A DNA stretch of 64,000 nucleotides, taken from positions 2,604,001 through 2,668,000 of the forward strand of contig NZ_CP129111.1 of NCBI RefSeq assembly GCF_030407165.1. Direction: 5' to 3'. This stretch comes from Fontisubflavum oceani (GTDB lineage Bacteria; Pseudomonadota; Alphaproteobacteria; Rhodobacterales; Rhodobacteraceae). The notes under the pieces were generated by a model. That model saw only the letters and a program-made list of their open reading frames with translations. It searched no databases and was not told where the DNA came from. Numbering within the stretch: the stretch's first letter is position 1; the number at the start of each line of letters is the position of its first letter. A program made the position numbers and the translations under genes. Of this stretch, positions 53,867-63,034 are shown piece after piece.

Positions 53867-55135
53867 ATGAAAGACCTGACCGATAATATCCCCGCCTTGA
53901 TGGCCGAGATTGGCCAGCGCGCGAAAGCAGCTGCTGCAGACCTGGCCTTTGCGCGACCAGAGGCGAAAGAGGCGGCGCTCAACGCGGCGGCGGATGCGGT
54001 TTGGGCGCGGCGCGCCGAGATCATTGCGGCAAATGAAAAAGATATGGCGTTTGGCCGCGAGAAGGGCCTGAGCGCCGCGATGCTCGACCGGCTGATGTTG
54101 GACGAGGACCGGGTGCAAAGCATCGTGACCGGCCTCCGCGCCGTGGCGGGGCAGGCTGACCCTGTGGGCGAAACCATCACCGAATGGGACATGGAAAGCG
54201 GGTTACATATCAAGCGCGTCCGCACGCCGCTTGGTGTAATCGGCGTGATTTATGAAAGCCGCCCGAATGTGACGGCGGATGCGGGCGCGCTTTGCCTCAA
54301 ATCAGGCAACGCCGTGATTTTGCGCGGCGGGTCCGAGAGCTTTCATTCCTCCGGGCTGCTGGTAGACTGTCTAAATGACGGACTTTGCGCCGCCGAGCTG
54401 CCCGAAGACGCGGTGCAGCGCGTGCCAACCCGCGACCGGGCGGCGGTGCAAGAACTCCTGACGATGGCCGAGACGGTGGATGTGATTGTCCCGCGAGGCG
54501 GCAAAGGCCTCGTGGGGCTGGTGCAGCGCGAGGCGCGGGTGCCGGTCTTTGCCCATCTCGAAGGCATTTGCCATATCTATATCGACGCCGCCGCCGACCC
54601 GGAGAAGGCGTTGAAAGTCACCTTGAACGCCAAGACCCGGCGCACGGGGATTTGTGGCGCCGCCGAGTGCCTCTTGATCCATCGTGATGTGGTCGAGACG
54701 ATCGGGCAGGGGGTGATCAAAGCGTTGATCGATGCGGGCGTCGAAGTGCGCGCCGATGCGACCTTGGCCAAGATCGACGGAACGGTTGCCGCTGAGGACG
54801 ATGATTTCGGGCGCGAGTTTCTTGATATGGTGATCGCCGCGAAGGTGGTGGACGATATCGACGGCGCGATTGCCCATATTCGCGATTATGGCTCGAACCA
54901 CACTGATGCGATCATCACCGAGGATGATGCTGCGGCGATGCGGTTCTTCACCCGGCTCGATAGCGCGATCTTGATGCATAACGCCTCGACTCAATTCGCC
55001 GATGGCGGAGAGTTCGGCATGGGCGCGGAGATTGGGATTGCCACGGGTAAGATGCATGCGCGCGGGCCAGTGGGCGCCGAGCAATTGACCTCGTTCAAAT
55101 ATCTTGTAACCGGTGATGGAACGGTGCGGCCGTAA
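53867..55135 (+). CDS. proA: Glutamate-5-semialdehyde dehydrogenase (gamma-glutamyl phosphate reductase)
   Basis: A 422-residue enzyme that reduces the ProB product to glutamate semialdehyde. Key text: GVIGVIYESRPNVTADAG, ILRGGSESFHSS, VIVPRGGKGLVGLV and the catalytic Cys in RRTGICGAAECLLIH. The start at 53867 (MKDLTDNIPALMAEIG) is supported by a TGAGG site ten bases upstream; the upstream in-frame ATG would overlap that site. Confidence 0.96.
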   Translation: MKDLTDNIPALMAEIGQRAKAAAADLAFARPEAKEAALNAAADAVWARRAEIIAANEKDMAFGREKGLSAAMLDRLMLDEDRVQSIVTGLRAVAGQADPVGETITEWDMESGLHIKRVRTPLGVIGVIYESRPNVTADAGALCLKSGNAVILRGGSESFHSSGLLVDCLNDGLCAAELPEDAVQRVPTRDRAAVQELLTMAETVDVIVPRGGKGLVGLVQREARVPVFAHLEGICHIYIDAAADPEKALKVTLNAKTRRTGICGAAECLLIHRDVVETIGQGVIKALIDAGVEVRADATLAKIDGTVAAEDDDFGREFLDMVIAAKVVDDIDGAIAHIRDYGSNHTDAIITEDDAAAMRFFTRLDSAILMHNASTQFADGGEFGMGAEIGIATGKMHARGPVGAEQLTSFKYLVTGDGTVRP

Positions 55136-55204
55136 CGCCGTCCGCTCCCCACTGATCGACACCCGCGGCGGCATGCCGTCGCGGTTAATTCTGTGAGATT
55201 TGCT

Positions 55205-56392
55205 ATGACTGACCGCTCCAATAGCCGCCCGGAAACCCTTGTGCGCCGGACGGCGTTTCCTGAAAGCGTCAGCCGGGCGGTGGTCACGCCCTTGCAGCAA
55301 TCGGTGGTCTATGCCTCGCCCTCGCCGGACGCGCTTGATGCGCAATATGAAGGCACGACGAAGGGCTATACCTATGCCCGTGAGGGGCATCCGAATGCGG
55401 AAGTGCTCGCCAGCAAGATCGATATGCTTGAGGGCGCGACGGGCGGGCTGATCACCGGCTCCGGCATGGCGGCGGTCACGGCGGTTCTGATGGGGCTTCT
55501 GAAAGCGGGCGATCATGTCTTGGGAGGCGATCAGCTTTATGGCCGTTCTCTCCGGCTGATGACGCAGGACCTGCCCCGCTTCGGCATCACGACGGGGCTG
55601 GCCGACCCGACCGATGCCGCCGCGTTTGAAGCGGCGATCACCCCTGAAACCAAGATGATCCTGGTGGAGGTTGTCTCGAATCCGACGCTGCGCGTGGCGG
55701 ATATGGAGGGGATCGCCGCGCTGGCCCGAAAACATGGCCTCCTCTTGGTTGTCGACAACACCTTCACGACGCCGTTCGGCTACCGGCCGTTCGACCATGG
55801 CGCGGATGTGGTGATCCATTCGGTGACCAAGCTTTTGGCGGGGCATTCCGATGTGACCCTGGGATATGCGGTTGCGAAGGACCCGGCGCATCAGAAGGCG
55901 ATCTATGATTTCGCGGTCACAACGGGCCTGACGCCGAGTCCCTATGAATGCTGGCTGGCCGAGCGGGGCCTCTACACCTTCCCGCTGCGCTTCGACCGGG
56001 CCGAGGCCAATGCGCGCGCGCTGGCTGATCATCTGGCAACGCTGCCAGGTGTCGAAACCGTGCTCTATCCGGGCCGTTCGGATCACCCAGACTTTGCCCG
56101 GGCGCAAGCGCTGCTTGGCGGGCGCGACGGCAATATGGTGAGCTTTGTCATCAAAGGCGGTCGGGCCGAGGCGAACAGGATGATTGAGGCGGTGCCGCAA
56201 CTGGCCTTTGCGCCCACGCTTGGGGATGTGGGGACAACGGTGTCTCATCCGGCCAGCTCATCGCACCGGGCCTTGACGCCAGAAGCGCGCGCGGTCCTTG
56301 GCATGACCGAAGGGTTTTTCCGGGTGTCGGTGGGGATCGAAGAGATTGACCTTCTCAAAGCCGATTTCAGCCAGGCTTTGGCCGCCGTCTAA
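55205..56392 (+). CDS. Cystathionine beta-lyase-type PLP enzyme
   Basis: A 395-residue Cys/Met-metabolism PLP enzyme (MetC-like). Motifs: YTYAREGHPNAEVLASKIDMLEGATGGLITGSGMAA, VSNPTLRVADMEGIAALAR, VVDNTFTTPFGYRPF and the PLP Lys in DVVIHSVTKLLAGHSDVTLG. Cystathionine beta-lyase is favoured, but cystathionine gamma-synthase, gamma-lyase and methionine gamma-lyase share this fold. The start context is almost the same as that of proA. Confidence 0.85.
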   Translation: MTDRSNSRPETLVRRTAFPESVSRAVVTPLQQSVVYASPSPDALDAQYEGTTKGYTYAREGHPNAEVLASKIDMLEGATGGLITGSGMAAVTAVLMGLLKAGDHVLGGDQLYGRSLRLMTQDLPRFGITTGLADPTDAAAFEAAITPETKMILVEVVSNPTLRVADMEGIAALARKHGLLLVVDNTFTTPFGYRPFDHGADVVIHSVTKLLAGHSDVTLGYAVAKDPAHQKAIYDFAVTTGLTPSPYECWLAERGLYTFPLRFDRAEANARALADHLATLPGVETVLYPGRSDHPDFARAQALLGGRDGNMVSFVIKGGRAEANRMIEAVPQLAFAPTLGDVGTTVSHPASSSHRALTPEARAVLGMTEGFFRVSVGIEEIDLLKADFSQALAAV

Positions 56393-56901
56393 AGCGAATG
56401 CAGCGGCGATGAGCCGTCGAGCACGATCATATCGAAATTCAAATCGGGCGACTGCGCAGCGACTTCGCGCCGGATCAGATTGGCGCTTGGCAATTTGTCG
56501 ACGAGCGCCAGATAGCGCCCGCGATACCCGGACTCGGTCAAGAATTGCGCCATATCGAGCGCATCAAACATGGGCGTCACGAGCGGCGACAGGATCAGCA
56601 ACGGGGCATGGGTGCCGATCAGCGTGACATTGCCCAACATCTCATAGGAGACGCGCTGGACAATGGAGTTTGGCTCCAACACATGGCGCGGCAACAGGTC
56701 GATGACATTGGTACTCAAGGCAACAGCCAGGACAGAACGCACCTGACCATCACGTGCATCCCTGGCCTCGTGGCGCAATGCGCGCTGATCCATCGGGCCG
56801 TCCATCATGTGCCTCGCATGCCGAAGCATGTCCTTATGTTCGATCTGCGTCCGCTCTTTCGAAACAGGCCGCTCCGTTGTCACGGTTGCAGATGAAAGCA
56901 A
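56389..56901 (-). CDS. Uncharacterised protein with degenerate receiver-like domain
   Basis: A protein of about 170 residues (start uncertain: TTG 56901; ATG 56829 or 56808 possible). The C-terminal half, APLLILSPLVTPMFDALDMA to FLTESGYRGRYLALVDK, looks like strands and helices 3-4 of a response-regulator receiver. In receivers of known type the strand reads LLxLDxxMPxMDG; here the phospho-acceptor Asp position is Ser. It is divergent from phoR, with 152 bases between them. I do not recognise a characterised family. Confidence 0.55.
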   Translation of the reverse strand: MLSSATVTTERPVSKERTQIEHKDMLRHARHMMDGPMDQRALRHEARDARDGQVRSVLAVALSTNVIDLLPRHVLEPNSIVQRVSYEMLGNVTLIGTHAPLLILSPLVTPMFDALDMAQFLTESGYRGRYLALVDKLPSANLIRREVAAQSPDLNFDMIVLDGSSPLHSL

Positions 56902-57053
56902 TCTAACGGTTTCCTTGCACTTGAAAAGGGGTGGGGCGCGATTTTCTGATATATGCGCGTAAAAGCTCGCAATGACGTCGCGCCATTGTGGAGCTTCGCA
57001 AAAATCGCTATCGCGACGACACGAATTATTTTGAGTTTTGAAAGGCCTGAGCC

Positions 57054-58100
57054 ATGCCCGATATTGTCATCGGTAGCCTGCTGGAGGCGGTTCCGGAACC
57101 GATGTTGCTATTGGATGCGGCAGGGCTGATCCGGGCTGGAAACGCCCCCGCGACGGAGCTTCTCGGGGACTGGATTATTGGCCGGAATTATGTGACCGCG
57201 CTTAGACAACCTGCATTGTTAAGCCGGATCGAAGCCGCCTATGCCACGCGCGAAAATGGCGAGGCCCGCTTCGTTCAAACCGATCAGGCCGGTGAGACGG
57301 TGTTTCGCATCACGATCCGGCCGCTTAGCCAGGATGTCACGGGCTATGATGACGTTTTGCTGCATTTCCAAGACATCACGCATCTGCGCGAAGCCGAGGA
57401 GATGCGCCGCGACTTCGTCGCCAATGTGAGCCATGAGTTGCGCACGCCGCTGACGGCCATCTTGGGCTTCATCGAAACCTTAAAAGGCCCGGCCCGCGAT
57501 GACTCGGAGGCGCAAGAGCGTTTCCTGGGGATCATGGAGGATGAAGCCCGGCGGATGAATCGGATGATCTCTGATCTGCTTTCGCTCAGCCGAGTCGAGG
57601 GTCAGGAACGGATGCGCCCGTCGGAGACCGTGAATCTGTCGGACATTCTGGCCAGCACCATTGCCTCGCTCCGCCAAGTGGCGGAGGAGGCCGGCAATCG
57701 GATTGAGATCGAGGGCGCAGAGGCGCCCGTGATGGTGACCGGCGATTCCGACCAACTGACGCAGGTTTTCCTGAACCTCACCGAAAATGCGCTCAAATAT
57801 GCCGGGGCTGACCGGCCTGTGGTGCTCAGGGTCAGTGAAGAGACCGGCACAGGATCTTTGAAGGGCCCGGTGGTTCGCGTCGATGTGGTGGATCAGGGCG
57901 ACGGGATCGATCCGCTCCACCTGCCACGCCTGACCGAGCGATTCTATCGGGTCGATACGCATCGCAGCCGGGCCATGGGCGGCACCGGGCTTGGCCTCGC
58001 GATTGTGAAACATATCGTCAATCGCCATCGCGGGAGGTTGCGGATTTCCAGCGAACTGGGGCAGGGGAGCACGTTTTCGGTCCTCTTACCAAAGGGTTAA
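57054..58100 (+). CDS. phoR: Phosphate-regulon sensor histidine kinase PhoR
   Basis: A 348-residue histidine kinase. It has an N-terminal PAS domain (residues about 1-110, no obvious transmembrane helix), a HisKA domain with the phospho-acceptor His127 in FVANVSHELRTPLTAILGF, and a HATPase domain (VFLNLTENALKYA; RVDVVDQGDGIDP; GGTGLGLAIVKHIVNRHRG). Together with the pst genes and phoB downstream it controls the phosphate response. The lack of membrane helices is usual in alphaproteobacterial PhoR homologues that read PhoU/Pst status. Confidence 0.93.
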   Translation: MPDIVIGSLLEAVPEPMLLLDAAGLIRAGNAPATELLGDWIIGRNYVTALRQPALLSRIEAAYATRENGEARFVQTDQAGETVFRITIRPLSQDVTGYDDVLLHFQDITHLREAEEMRRDFVANVSHELRTPLTAILGFIETLKGPARDDSEAQERFLGIMEDEARRMNRMISDLLSLSRVEGQERMRPSETVNLSDILASTIASLRQVAEEAGNRIEIEGAEAPVMVTGDSDQLTQVFLNLTENALKYAGADRPVVLRVSEETGTGSLKGPVVRVDVVDQGDGIDPLHLPRLTERFYRVDTHRSRAMGGTGLGLAIVKHIVNRHRGRLRISSELGQGSTFSVLLPKG

Positions 58101-58162
58101 TTGGTTGTCGCCTAAGGGAAACCTTAAGGTCCGGTGAATGTCTGATCGGTCGACATCTGTCA

Positions 58163-58191
58163 CTGTCATAAAACTGTTACGAACCTGTCAC
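58163..58191 (+). promoter_or_regulatory. Pho box (three direct repeats) before pstS
   Basis: Three repeats at 11-base spacing: CTGTCAT (58163-58169), CTGTTAC (58174-58180) and CTGTCAC (58185-58191), each separated by four AT-rich or mixed bases. This is the PhoB binding pattern, 95 bases before the pstS start. It predicts phosphate-starvation induction by PhoB. Confidence 0.9.
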
Positions 58192-58285
58192 AAAAGCATT
58201 GCGTCATCTCGATAGCTCGCGGGTTGAGAGCGCGTGATGTCTGCGCGTTCGAGACGATTTACAAACTCTATGGGAGTCTCCTTAC

Positions 58286-59317
58286 ATGTCTTTCGCTAAA
58301 TTGACCGTATCCGCGCTGGCTGTTGCCGCCGTTTCGGCCACTGCCGTTGCTGCTCAAAGCCGCGACAACGTGCAGGTCGCCGGGTCCTCGACCGTGCTGC
58401 CCTATGCTGCGATTGTGGCCGAAGCGTTCGGTGAAAACTTCGAATTCCCGACCCCGGTTGTCGAATCCGGTGGCTCTTCGACCGGTCTGCGCCGGTTCTG
58501 CGAAGGCGTGGGCGAAAACACCATCGACATCGCCAACGCCTCGCGTTCGATCCGCGACAGCGAAGTCGCAACCTGCGCCGAAAACGGCGTGACCGACATC
58601 ATCGAAGTGCGCTTCGGCTATGACGGCATCGTGTTTGCGTCTGACATCAACGGCAACTCGTTTGAGTTCACCCCGTCCGATTGGTACCTGGCCCTGGCCG
58701 CCGAGCTCCCCGTTGATGGCGCCATGGTCTCCAACCCGAACAGCTCCTGGGCGCAGGTCCGTGACGGTCTTCCCGATCAGGACATCGCGGCTTATATCCC
58801 CGGCACCCGCCACGGCACGCGTGAAGTCTTTGAAGAGAACGTAATCCTTCAGGGCTGCGAAGACACCGGTGCCATGGAAGCCATGATGGGCATGGGCATG
58901 GACGAAGATGCCGCAGAAGAGGCTTGCCTCGAGCTACGCGCCGATGGCGTCTCGGTCGACATCGATGGTGACTACACCGAGACCCTGGCCCGTATCTCGG
59001 CCAACCCGGAAGGCATCGGCGTCTTTGGTCTGGCCTTCTACCAGAACAACACCGACACGCTGCAGGTTGCCACCATGTCCGGCATCACGCCGACAGTGGA
59101 AAGCATCGCAACGGGTGAATACCCGGTCTCGCGTCCGCTGTTCTTCTACATCAAAGCGGCGCATATCGGTGTGATCCCGGGCCTGAAGGAATACGCTTCG
59201 TTCTTCGTCTCCGATGATATCGCTGGCCCCTTCGGCCCGCTGGCAGCCTATGGCCTCGTGGCCGATCCGGAACTGGCCGACACCCAGTCCATGATCGAAA
59301 ACGAAGAAACCATGTAA
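58286..59317 (+). CDS. pstS: Phosphate-binding periplasmic protein PstS
   Basis: A 343-residue binding protein with signal peptide ending at VAAQSRDN. Family text: VQVAGSSTVLPYAAIVAEAFGENF, VVESGGSSTGLRRFCEGVGENTIDIANASR (phosphate ligands in SSTG and SR) and VRFGYDGIVFASD. It belongs to the longer alphaproteobacterial PstS type. It is the first gene after the Pho box. Confidence 0.94.
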   Translation: MSFAKLTVSALAVAAVSATAVAAQSRDNVQVAGSSTVLPYAAIVAEAFGENFEFPTPVVESGGSSTGLRRFCEGVGENTIDIANASRSIRDSEVATCAENGVTDIIEVRFGYDGIVFASDINGNSFEFTPSDWYLALAAELPVDGAMVSNPNSSWAQVRDGLPDQDIAAYIPGTRHGTREVFEENVILQGCEDTGAMEAMMGMGMDEDAAEEACLELRADGVSVDIDGDYTETLARISANPEGIGVFGLAFYQNNTDTLQVATMSGITPTVESIATGEYPVSRPLFFYIKAAHIGVIPGLKEYASFFVSDDIAGPFGPLAAYGLVADPELADTQSMIENEETM

Positions 59318-59332
59318 GCAGAGCTTGCTCTC

Positions 59333-59370
59333 GGCGGGGCGGTCGTTATGACGGCCCCGCCACTTCTTTC
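59333..59370 (+). terminator. Hairpin between pstS and pstC (partial terminator)
   Basis: An eight-base stem GGCGGGGC / GCCCCGCC (59333-59340 with 59354-59361), with an additional internal GTC/GAC pairing, is followed by a pyrimidine-rich tail without a pure T-run. It may lower pstCAB expression relative to pstS, as is common for binding-protein operons. Confidence 0.6.
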
Positions 59371-59396
59371 TTTCTGACTTAGAAAGCCAGACCCCC

Positions 59397-60857
59397 ATGC
59401 CTCTGCTTTGGATCTTCGTGATCGTGCTGGTGTTCGGCGTTGTGGGCTATGTGATGGGTCGTCAACGCGCGCTAGCCAGCGCCGGAGGCGACAGCCGCAT
59501 CCTGCATTCGCTGCCGAATTACTACGGGACCAATGTGTCCATCTTCACCATTGTGCCCGCGCTTTTGGTTCTGTCCATCTGGCTCATCTTGCAGCCGATG
59601 GTGATCGAGCGGCAGGTGACGTCGATGATCTCGGAGACCGCCATCGAGGAAGCCGGCTCGCGCAGCTTGGTGATGTCCGACGTGCGGCGTGTGGCCGAAG
59701 GACTGGACGTCGCGGTGGAGCAGGGCGCGCTTACCGAAGACGAAGCGCAGTCGATCCGCGCAGAATTCACCGACGTGCGCGCCCGTCTTGGCGCTGTTGG
59801 CGTGGCGCTTGGAGGCGAGGTGACCGCCGATGTCTTGCGCGCCGCGCAACGGTACCGGTCGCTGAACGCGACGGGCAATGTGATGATGACGGCCGCCGTG
59901 CTCATCCTCGCCGCCCTTGGGCTGGCCTATGCCTATGTGCGGACGCATCAGGAGTTTCGGGCGCGCAACATGGTCGAACGCGCTGTGCTCTCGATTCTGA
60001 TCCTGGCCTCAACCATCGCGATCATGACGACCATCGGCATCGTGTTCTCGATGCTGTTCGAGACCTTCAATTTCTTCGAACTCTATCCCTGGCAGGACTT
60101 CTTCTTTGGCCTGGAATGGCGGCCAAGCTTCGAAGGCGGGTCCGAGCTTGGCCTGATCCCGCTGCTTTGGGGCACGCTTTATGTCTCTTTCATCGCGCTC
60201 TTGGTCGCGGTGCCGATCGGACTTTTCGCAGCGATCTACATGGCGGAATATGCCGGGCCGAAGGTCCGCTCTATTGCGAAGCCGCTGATTGAAATCCTCG
60301 CCGGTATCCCAACCATCGTTTACGGGCTTTTCGCGCTGATCACGGTCGGGCCGATGCTGCGCGACTATTTCGCGGAGCCGCTTGGGTTGGGCAGTTCCTC
60401 CTCCTCGGTGATGACCGCCGGGATCGTGATGGGCATCATGCTGATCCCATTTGTCTCCTCGCTGTCGGATGACATCATCAATGCTGTGCCGCAAAGCTTG
60501 CGCGATGGGTCCTATGGCCTGGGCGCGACGCAATCGGAAACCGTGAAGCAGGTGATCCTGCCCGCCGCTTTGCCCGGCATTGTCGGCGCTGTGCTTTTGG
60601 CTGCGTCCCGCGCCATCGGCGAGACGATGATCGTGGTCCTTGGGGCAGGGGCCGCGGCCAAGCTTGACCTGAACCCGTTTGAGGCGATGACCACCGTAAC
60701 CGTGAAGATCGTCGGCCAGTTGACCGGCGACACGGATTTCTCCAGCCCCGAAGCGCTGGTTGCCTTCGCCCTTGGTCTGACGCTCTTTGTCATCACCCTC
60801 GGGCTCAACGTTCTGGCGCTTTACATCGTGCGCAAATATCGGGAGCAGTACGAATGA
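59397..60857 (+). CDS. pstC: Phosphate ABC transporter permease PstC
   Basis: A 486-residue inner-membrane permease, longer than E. coli PstC (319). An N-terminal extension contains its own membrane segments and a soluble stretch (ALTEDEAQSIRAEFTDVRARLGA). The permease core includes WGTLYVSFIALLVAVPIGLFAAIYMAEY, LIEILAGIPTIVYGLFALI and the EAA loop LRDGSYGLGATQSETVKQVILPAALPGIVGA. It overlaps pstA by four bases. Confidence 0.94.
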   Translation: MPLLWIFVIVLVFGVVGYVMGRQRALASAGGDSRILHSLPNYYGTNVSIFTIVPALLVLSIWLILQPMVIERQVTSMISETAIEEAGSRSLVMSDVRRVAEGLDVAVEQGALTEDEAQSIRAEFTDVRARLGAVGVALGGEVTADVLRAAQRYRSLNATGNVMMTAAVLILAALGLAYAYVRTHQEFRARNMVERAVLSILILASTIAIMTTIGIVFSMLFETFNFFELYPWQDFFFGLEWRPSFEGGSELGLIPLLWGTLYVSFIALLVAVPIGLFAAIYMAEYAGPKVRSIAKPLIEILAGIPTIVYGLFALITVGPMLRDYFAEPLGLGSSSSSVMTAGIVMGIMLIPFVSSLSDDIINAVPQSLRDGSYGLGATQSETVKQVILPAALPGIVGAVLLAASRAIGETMIVVLGAGAAAKLDLNPFEAMTTVTVKIVGQLTGDTDFSSPEALVAFALGLTLFVITLGLNVLALYIVRKYREQYE

Positions 60858-62194
60858 GTGACGCAACCGCAGAACCGCGCCGGGTCAAAAGCTCGCTTCT
60901 TGCAACCGATGACCGTACCAAGCGCCGCAACCGCGCCGAGGCCCGGTTCCGTGCTTATGGTATGGCGGCGGTCATTGTCGGGATTATGGCTCTGATCCTG
61001 CTGCTGACCTCGATTTTGTCGAACGGTCTGAGTTCCTTCCGGCAGACCTTCATCACTTTCCCCGTGGAATTGGTTGCCGAACGGCTCGACCCGGCCGGCA
61101 ATCGTGACCCTGCGGAGATGGCCCGAGTCACGACCTTTGGCTATGCCCCGCTTCTAGGTCAGGCTTTCGTAGATCACGTGGCCGAGTTGGGCATTGAAAC
61201 CGACCTTGGCCCGCGCGAAATGGCGGCGATGATCTCCGAAGAGGCGCCGGCGCAATTGCGCGCCATGGTCCTCGCCAACCCGGAGATCATTGGCGAGACC
61301 GTGACGCTTGAACTCCTCGCTCGTGGCCGGATTGATGGCTATTTCAAAGGCCGCGTGACGATGGACAGCGCCGAGCGGGATCGGAATGTCTCACCGGGAC
61401 AGCTTACGCTGGCCGATGCAATGGTTGACGCTGGCGCGATTGAAACCCGCTTCAACTGGAACTTCATCACCGCGCCGGATGCGTCCGGCCAACGCCCCGA
61501 AGCCGCCGGTCTGGGCGTCGCGATCTTGGGCTCGTTCTACATGATGATCGTGGTGTTGGTTCTGGCCCTGCCGATCGGCGTCGCGGCCTCGATCTATCTC
61601 GAAGAGTTCGCGCCTAAAAATCGGGTGACCGACCTGATCGAGGTGAACATCTCGAACCTGGCGGCGGTTCCGTCGATTGTGTTCGGGATTCTGGGCTTGG
61701 CGATCTTCATCAACTTCGCAGGCTTGCCGCAATCGGCTCCCATCGTCGGCGGTCTGGTCCTGACGCTGATGACGTTGCCGACCATCATCATCGCGACCCG
61801 GGCCAGCCTGCGGGCCGTGCCGCCCTCGATCCGCGCGGCTGCCTTGGGGCTTGGCGCGTCGAAGATGCAATCGGTTTTCCATCACGTCCTGCCGCTGGCC
61901 GCGCCGGGGATCCTGACCGGAACGATCATTGGACTGGCGCAAGCCTTGGGCGAGACCGCACCGCTGCTTCTGATCGGGATGGTGGCCTTTGTGCGCGAAT
62001 ACCCGTCAGCCCCGCCGGAAGGCTTCTTTGACCCCGCTTCGGCGCTGCCGGTGCAGGTCTATAACTGGACACAACGCTCGGACCCTGCCTTTGTAGAACG
62101 TGCGTCTGGCGCAATCATCGTGTTGCTTGTGTTCCTGATTTTCATGAATGCGGTGGCCGTGCTTCTGCGCCGCCGGTTTGAGCGTCGTTGGTAA
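60854..62194 (+). CDS. pstA: Phosphate ABC transporter permease PstA
   Basis: A 446-residue permease, partner of PstC, also with an extended N-terminal and periplasmic region (residues about 60-210). The core has AILGSFYMMIVVLVLALPIGVAASIYLEEFAP, VPSIVFGILGLAIFI and the EAA motif IRAAALGLGASKMQSVFHHVLPLAAPGIL. ATGA overlap with pstC. Confidence 0.94.
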   Translation: MSDATAEPRRVKSSLLATDDRTKRRNRAEARFRAYGMAAVIVGIMALILLLTSILSNGLSSFRQTFITFPVELVAERLDPAGNRDPAEMARVTTFGYAPLLGQAFVDHVAELGIETDLGPREMAAMISEEAPAQLRAMVLANPEIIGETVTLELLARGRIDGYFKGRVTMDSAERDRNVSPGQLTLADAMVDAGAIETRFNWNFITAPDASGQRPEAAGLGVAILGSFYMMIVVLVLALPIGVAASIYLEEFAPKNRVTDLIEVNISNLAAVPSIVFGILGLAIFINFAGLPQSAPIVGGLVLTLMTLPTIIIATRASLRAVPPSIRAAALGLGASKMQSVFHHVLPLAAPGILTGTIIGLAQALGETAPLLLIGMVAFVREYPSAPPEGFFDPASALPVQVYNWTQRSDPAFVERASGAIIVLLVFLIFMNAVAVLLRRRFERRW

Positions 62195-62219
62195 GAATCG
62201 CGCTATGGAGGACGCACAT

Positions 62220-63017
62220 ATGAATGATATGCGAGCAGTGGAGCGCAACGTGGACACCAATGAGCTAAAAATCGCGGCGCGCGGTGTGGATGTTTTCTAT
62301 GGCGAGACCCACGCGATCAAGGCGGTCGATGTGGATATCGTCGACAACACCGTGACGGCCTTCATCGGCCCCTCGGGTTGCGGTAAATCCACCTTCCTGC
62401 GCTGTCTGAACCGGATGAATGACACGATTGATGTGGCGCGCGTGACCGGTGAGATCAAGCTTGATGGCGAAGACATCTATGACCCCAAGGTGGACCCGGT
62501 GCAGCTCCGCGCCAAGGTTGGCATGGTGTTTCAGAAGCCAAACCCGTTCCCGAAGTCGATCTATGACAATGTGGCCTATGGGCCGCGCATTCACGGGCTG
62601 GCGAAAGACAAAGCCGCGCTCGACGAGATCGTAGAGAAATCCCTGCGCCGCGCGGCGCTGTGGGAAGAGGCGAAGGACCGCTTGGATCAGCCTGGCACCG
62701 GGCTTTCGGGTGGGCAGCAGCAACGTCTTTGCATTGCGCGCGCTGTGGCCACGAACCCTGAAGTGTTGCTGATGGATGAGCCCTGCTCAGCACTCGACCC
62801 GATCGCGACGGCCCAGGTCGAAGAGCTAATCGACGAGTTGCGGAGCCGGTTTTCGGTCGTGATCGTGACCCACTCGATGCAGCAAGCCGCACGGGTGAGC
62901 CAGAAGACAGCGTTCTTCCATCTGGGTGAACTGGTCGAATTTGGCGAGACGGGCCACATCTTCACCAATCCCGATGATCCGCGCACGGAAAGCTACATTA
63001 CGGGCCGTATTGGCTAA
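62220..63017 (+). CDS. pstB: Phosphate ABC transporter ATPase PstB
   Basis: A 265-residue ABC ATPase. Walker A GPSGCGKST, signature LSGGQQQRLCIARA, Walker B EVLLMDEPCSALDP and H-loop VTHSMQQAARVS are all intact. PstB-specific text includes RMNDTIDVARVTGEI and FQKPNPFPKSIYDNVAYGPRIHG. The start at 62220 has GGAGG eight bases upstream; ATG 62205 covers that site and is less likely. Confidence 0.96.
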   Translation: MNDMRAVERNVDTNELKIAARGVDVFYGETHAIKAVDVDIVDNTVTAFIGPSGCGKSTFLRCLNRMNDTIDVARVTGEIKLDGEDIYDPKVDPVQLRAKVGMVFQKPNPFPKSIYDNVAYGPRIHGLAKDKAALDEIVEKSLRRAALWEEAKDRLDQPGTGLSGGQQQRLCIARAVATNPEVLLMDEPCSALDPIATAQVEELIDELRSRFSVVIVTHSMQQAARVSQKTAFFHLGELVEFGETGHIFTNPDDPRTESYITGRIG

Positions 63018-63034
63018 GAGGACGGCATTTTACC

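Noticed and set aside
54371..56248. Antisense reading frame of 625 codons over proA and metC-like genes
   Set aside because: It runs opposite to two well-recognised enzymes, has no family similarity and is rich in Arg/His, typical of the complement of high-GC coding DNA.
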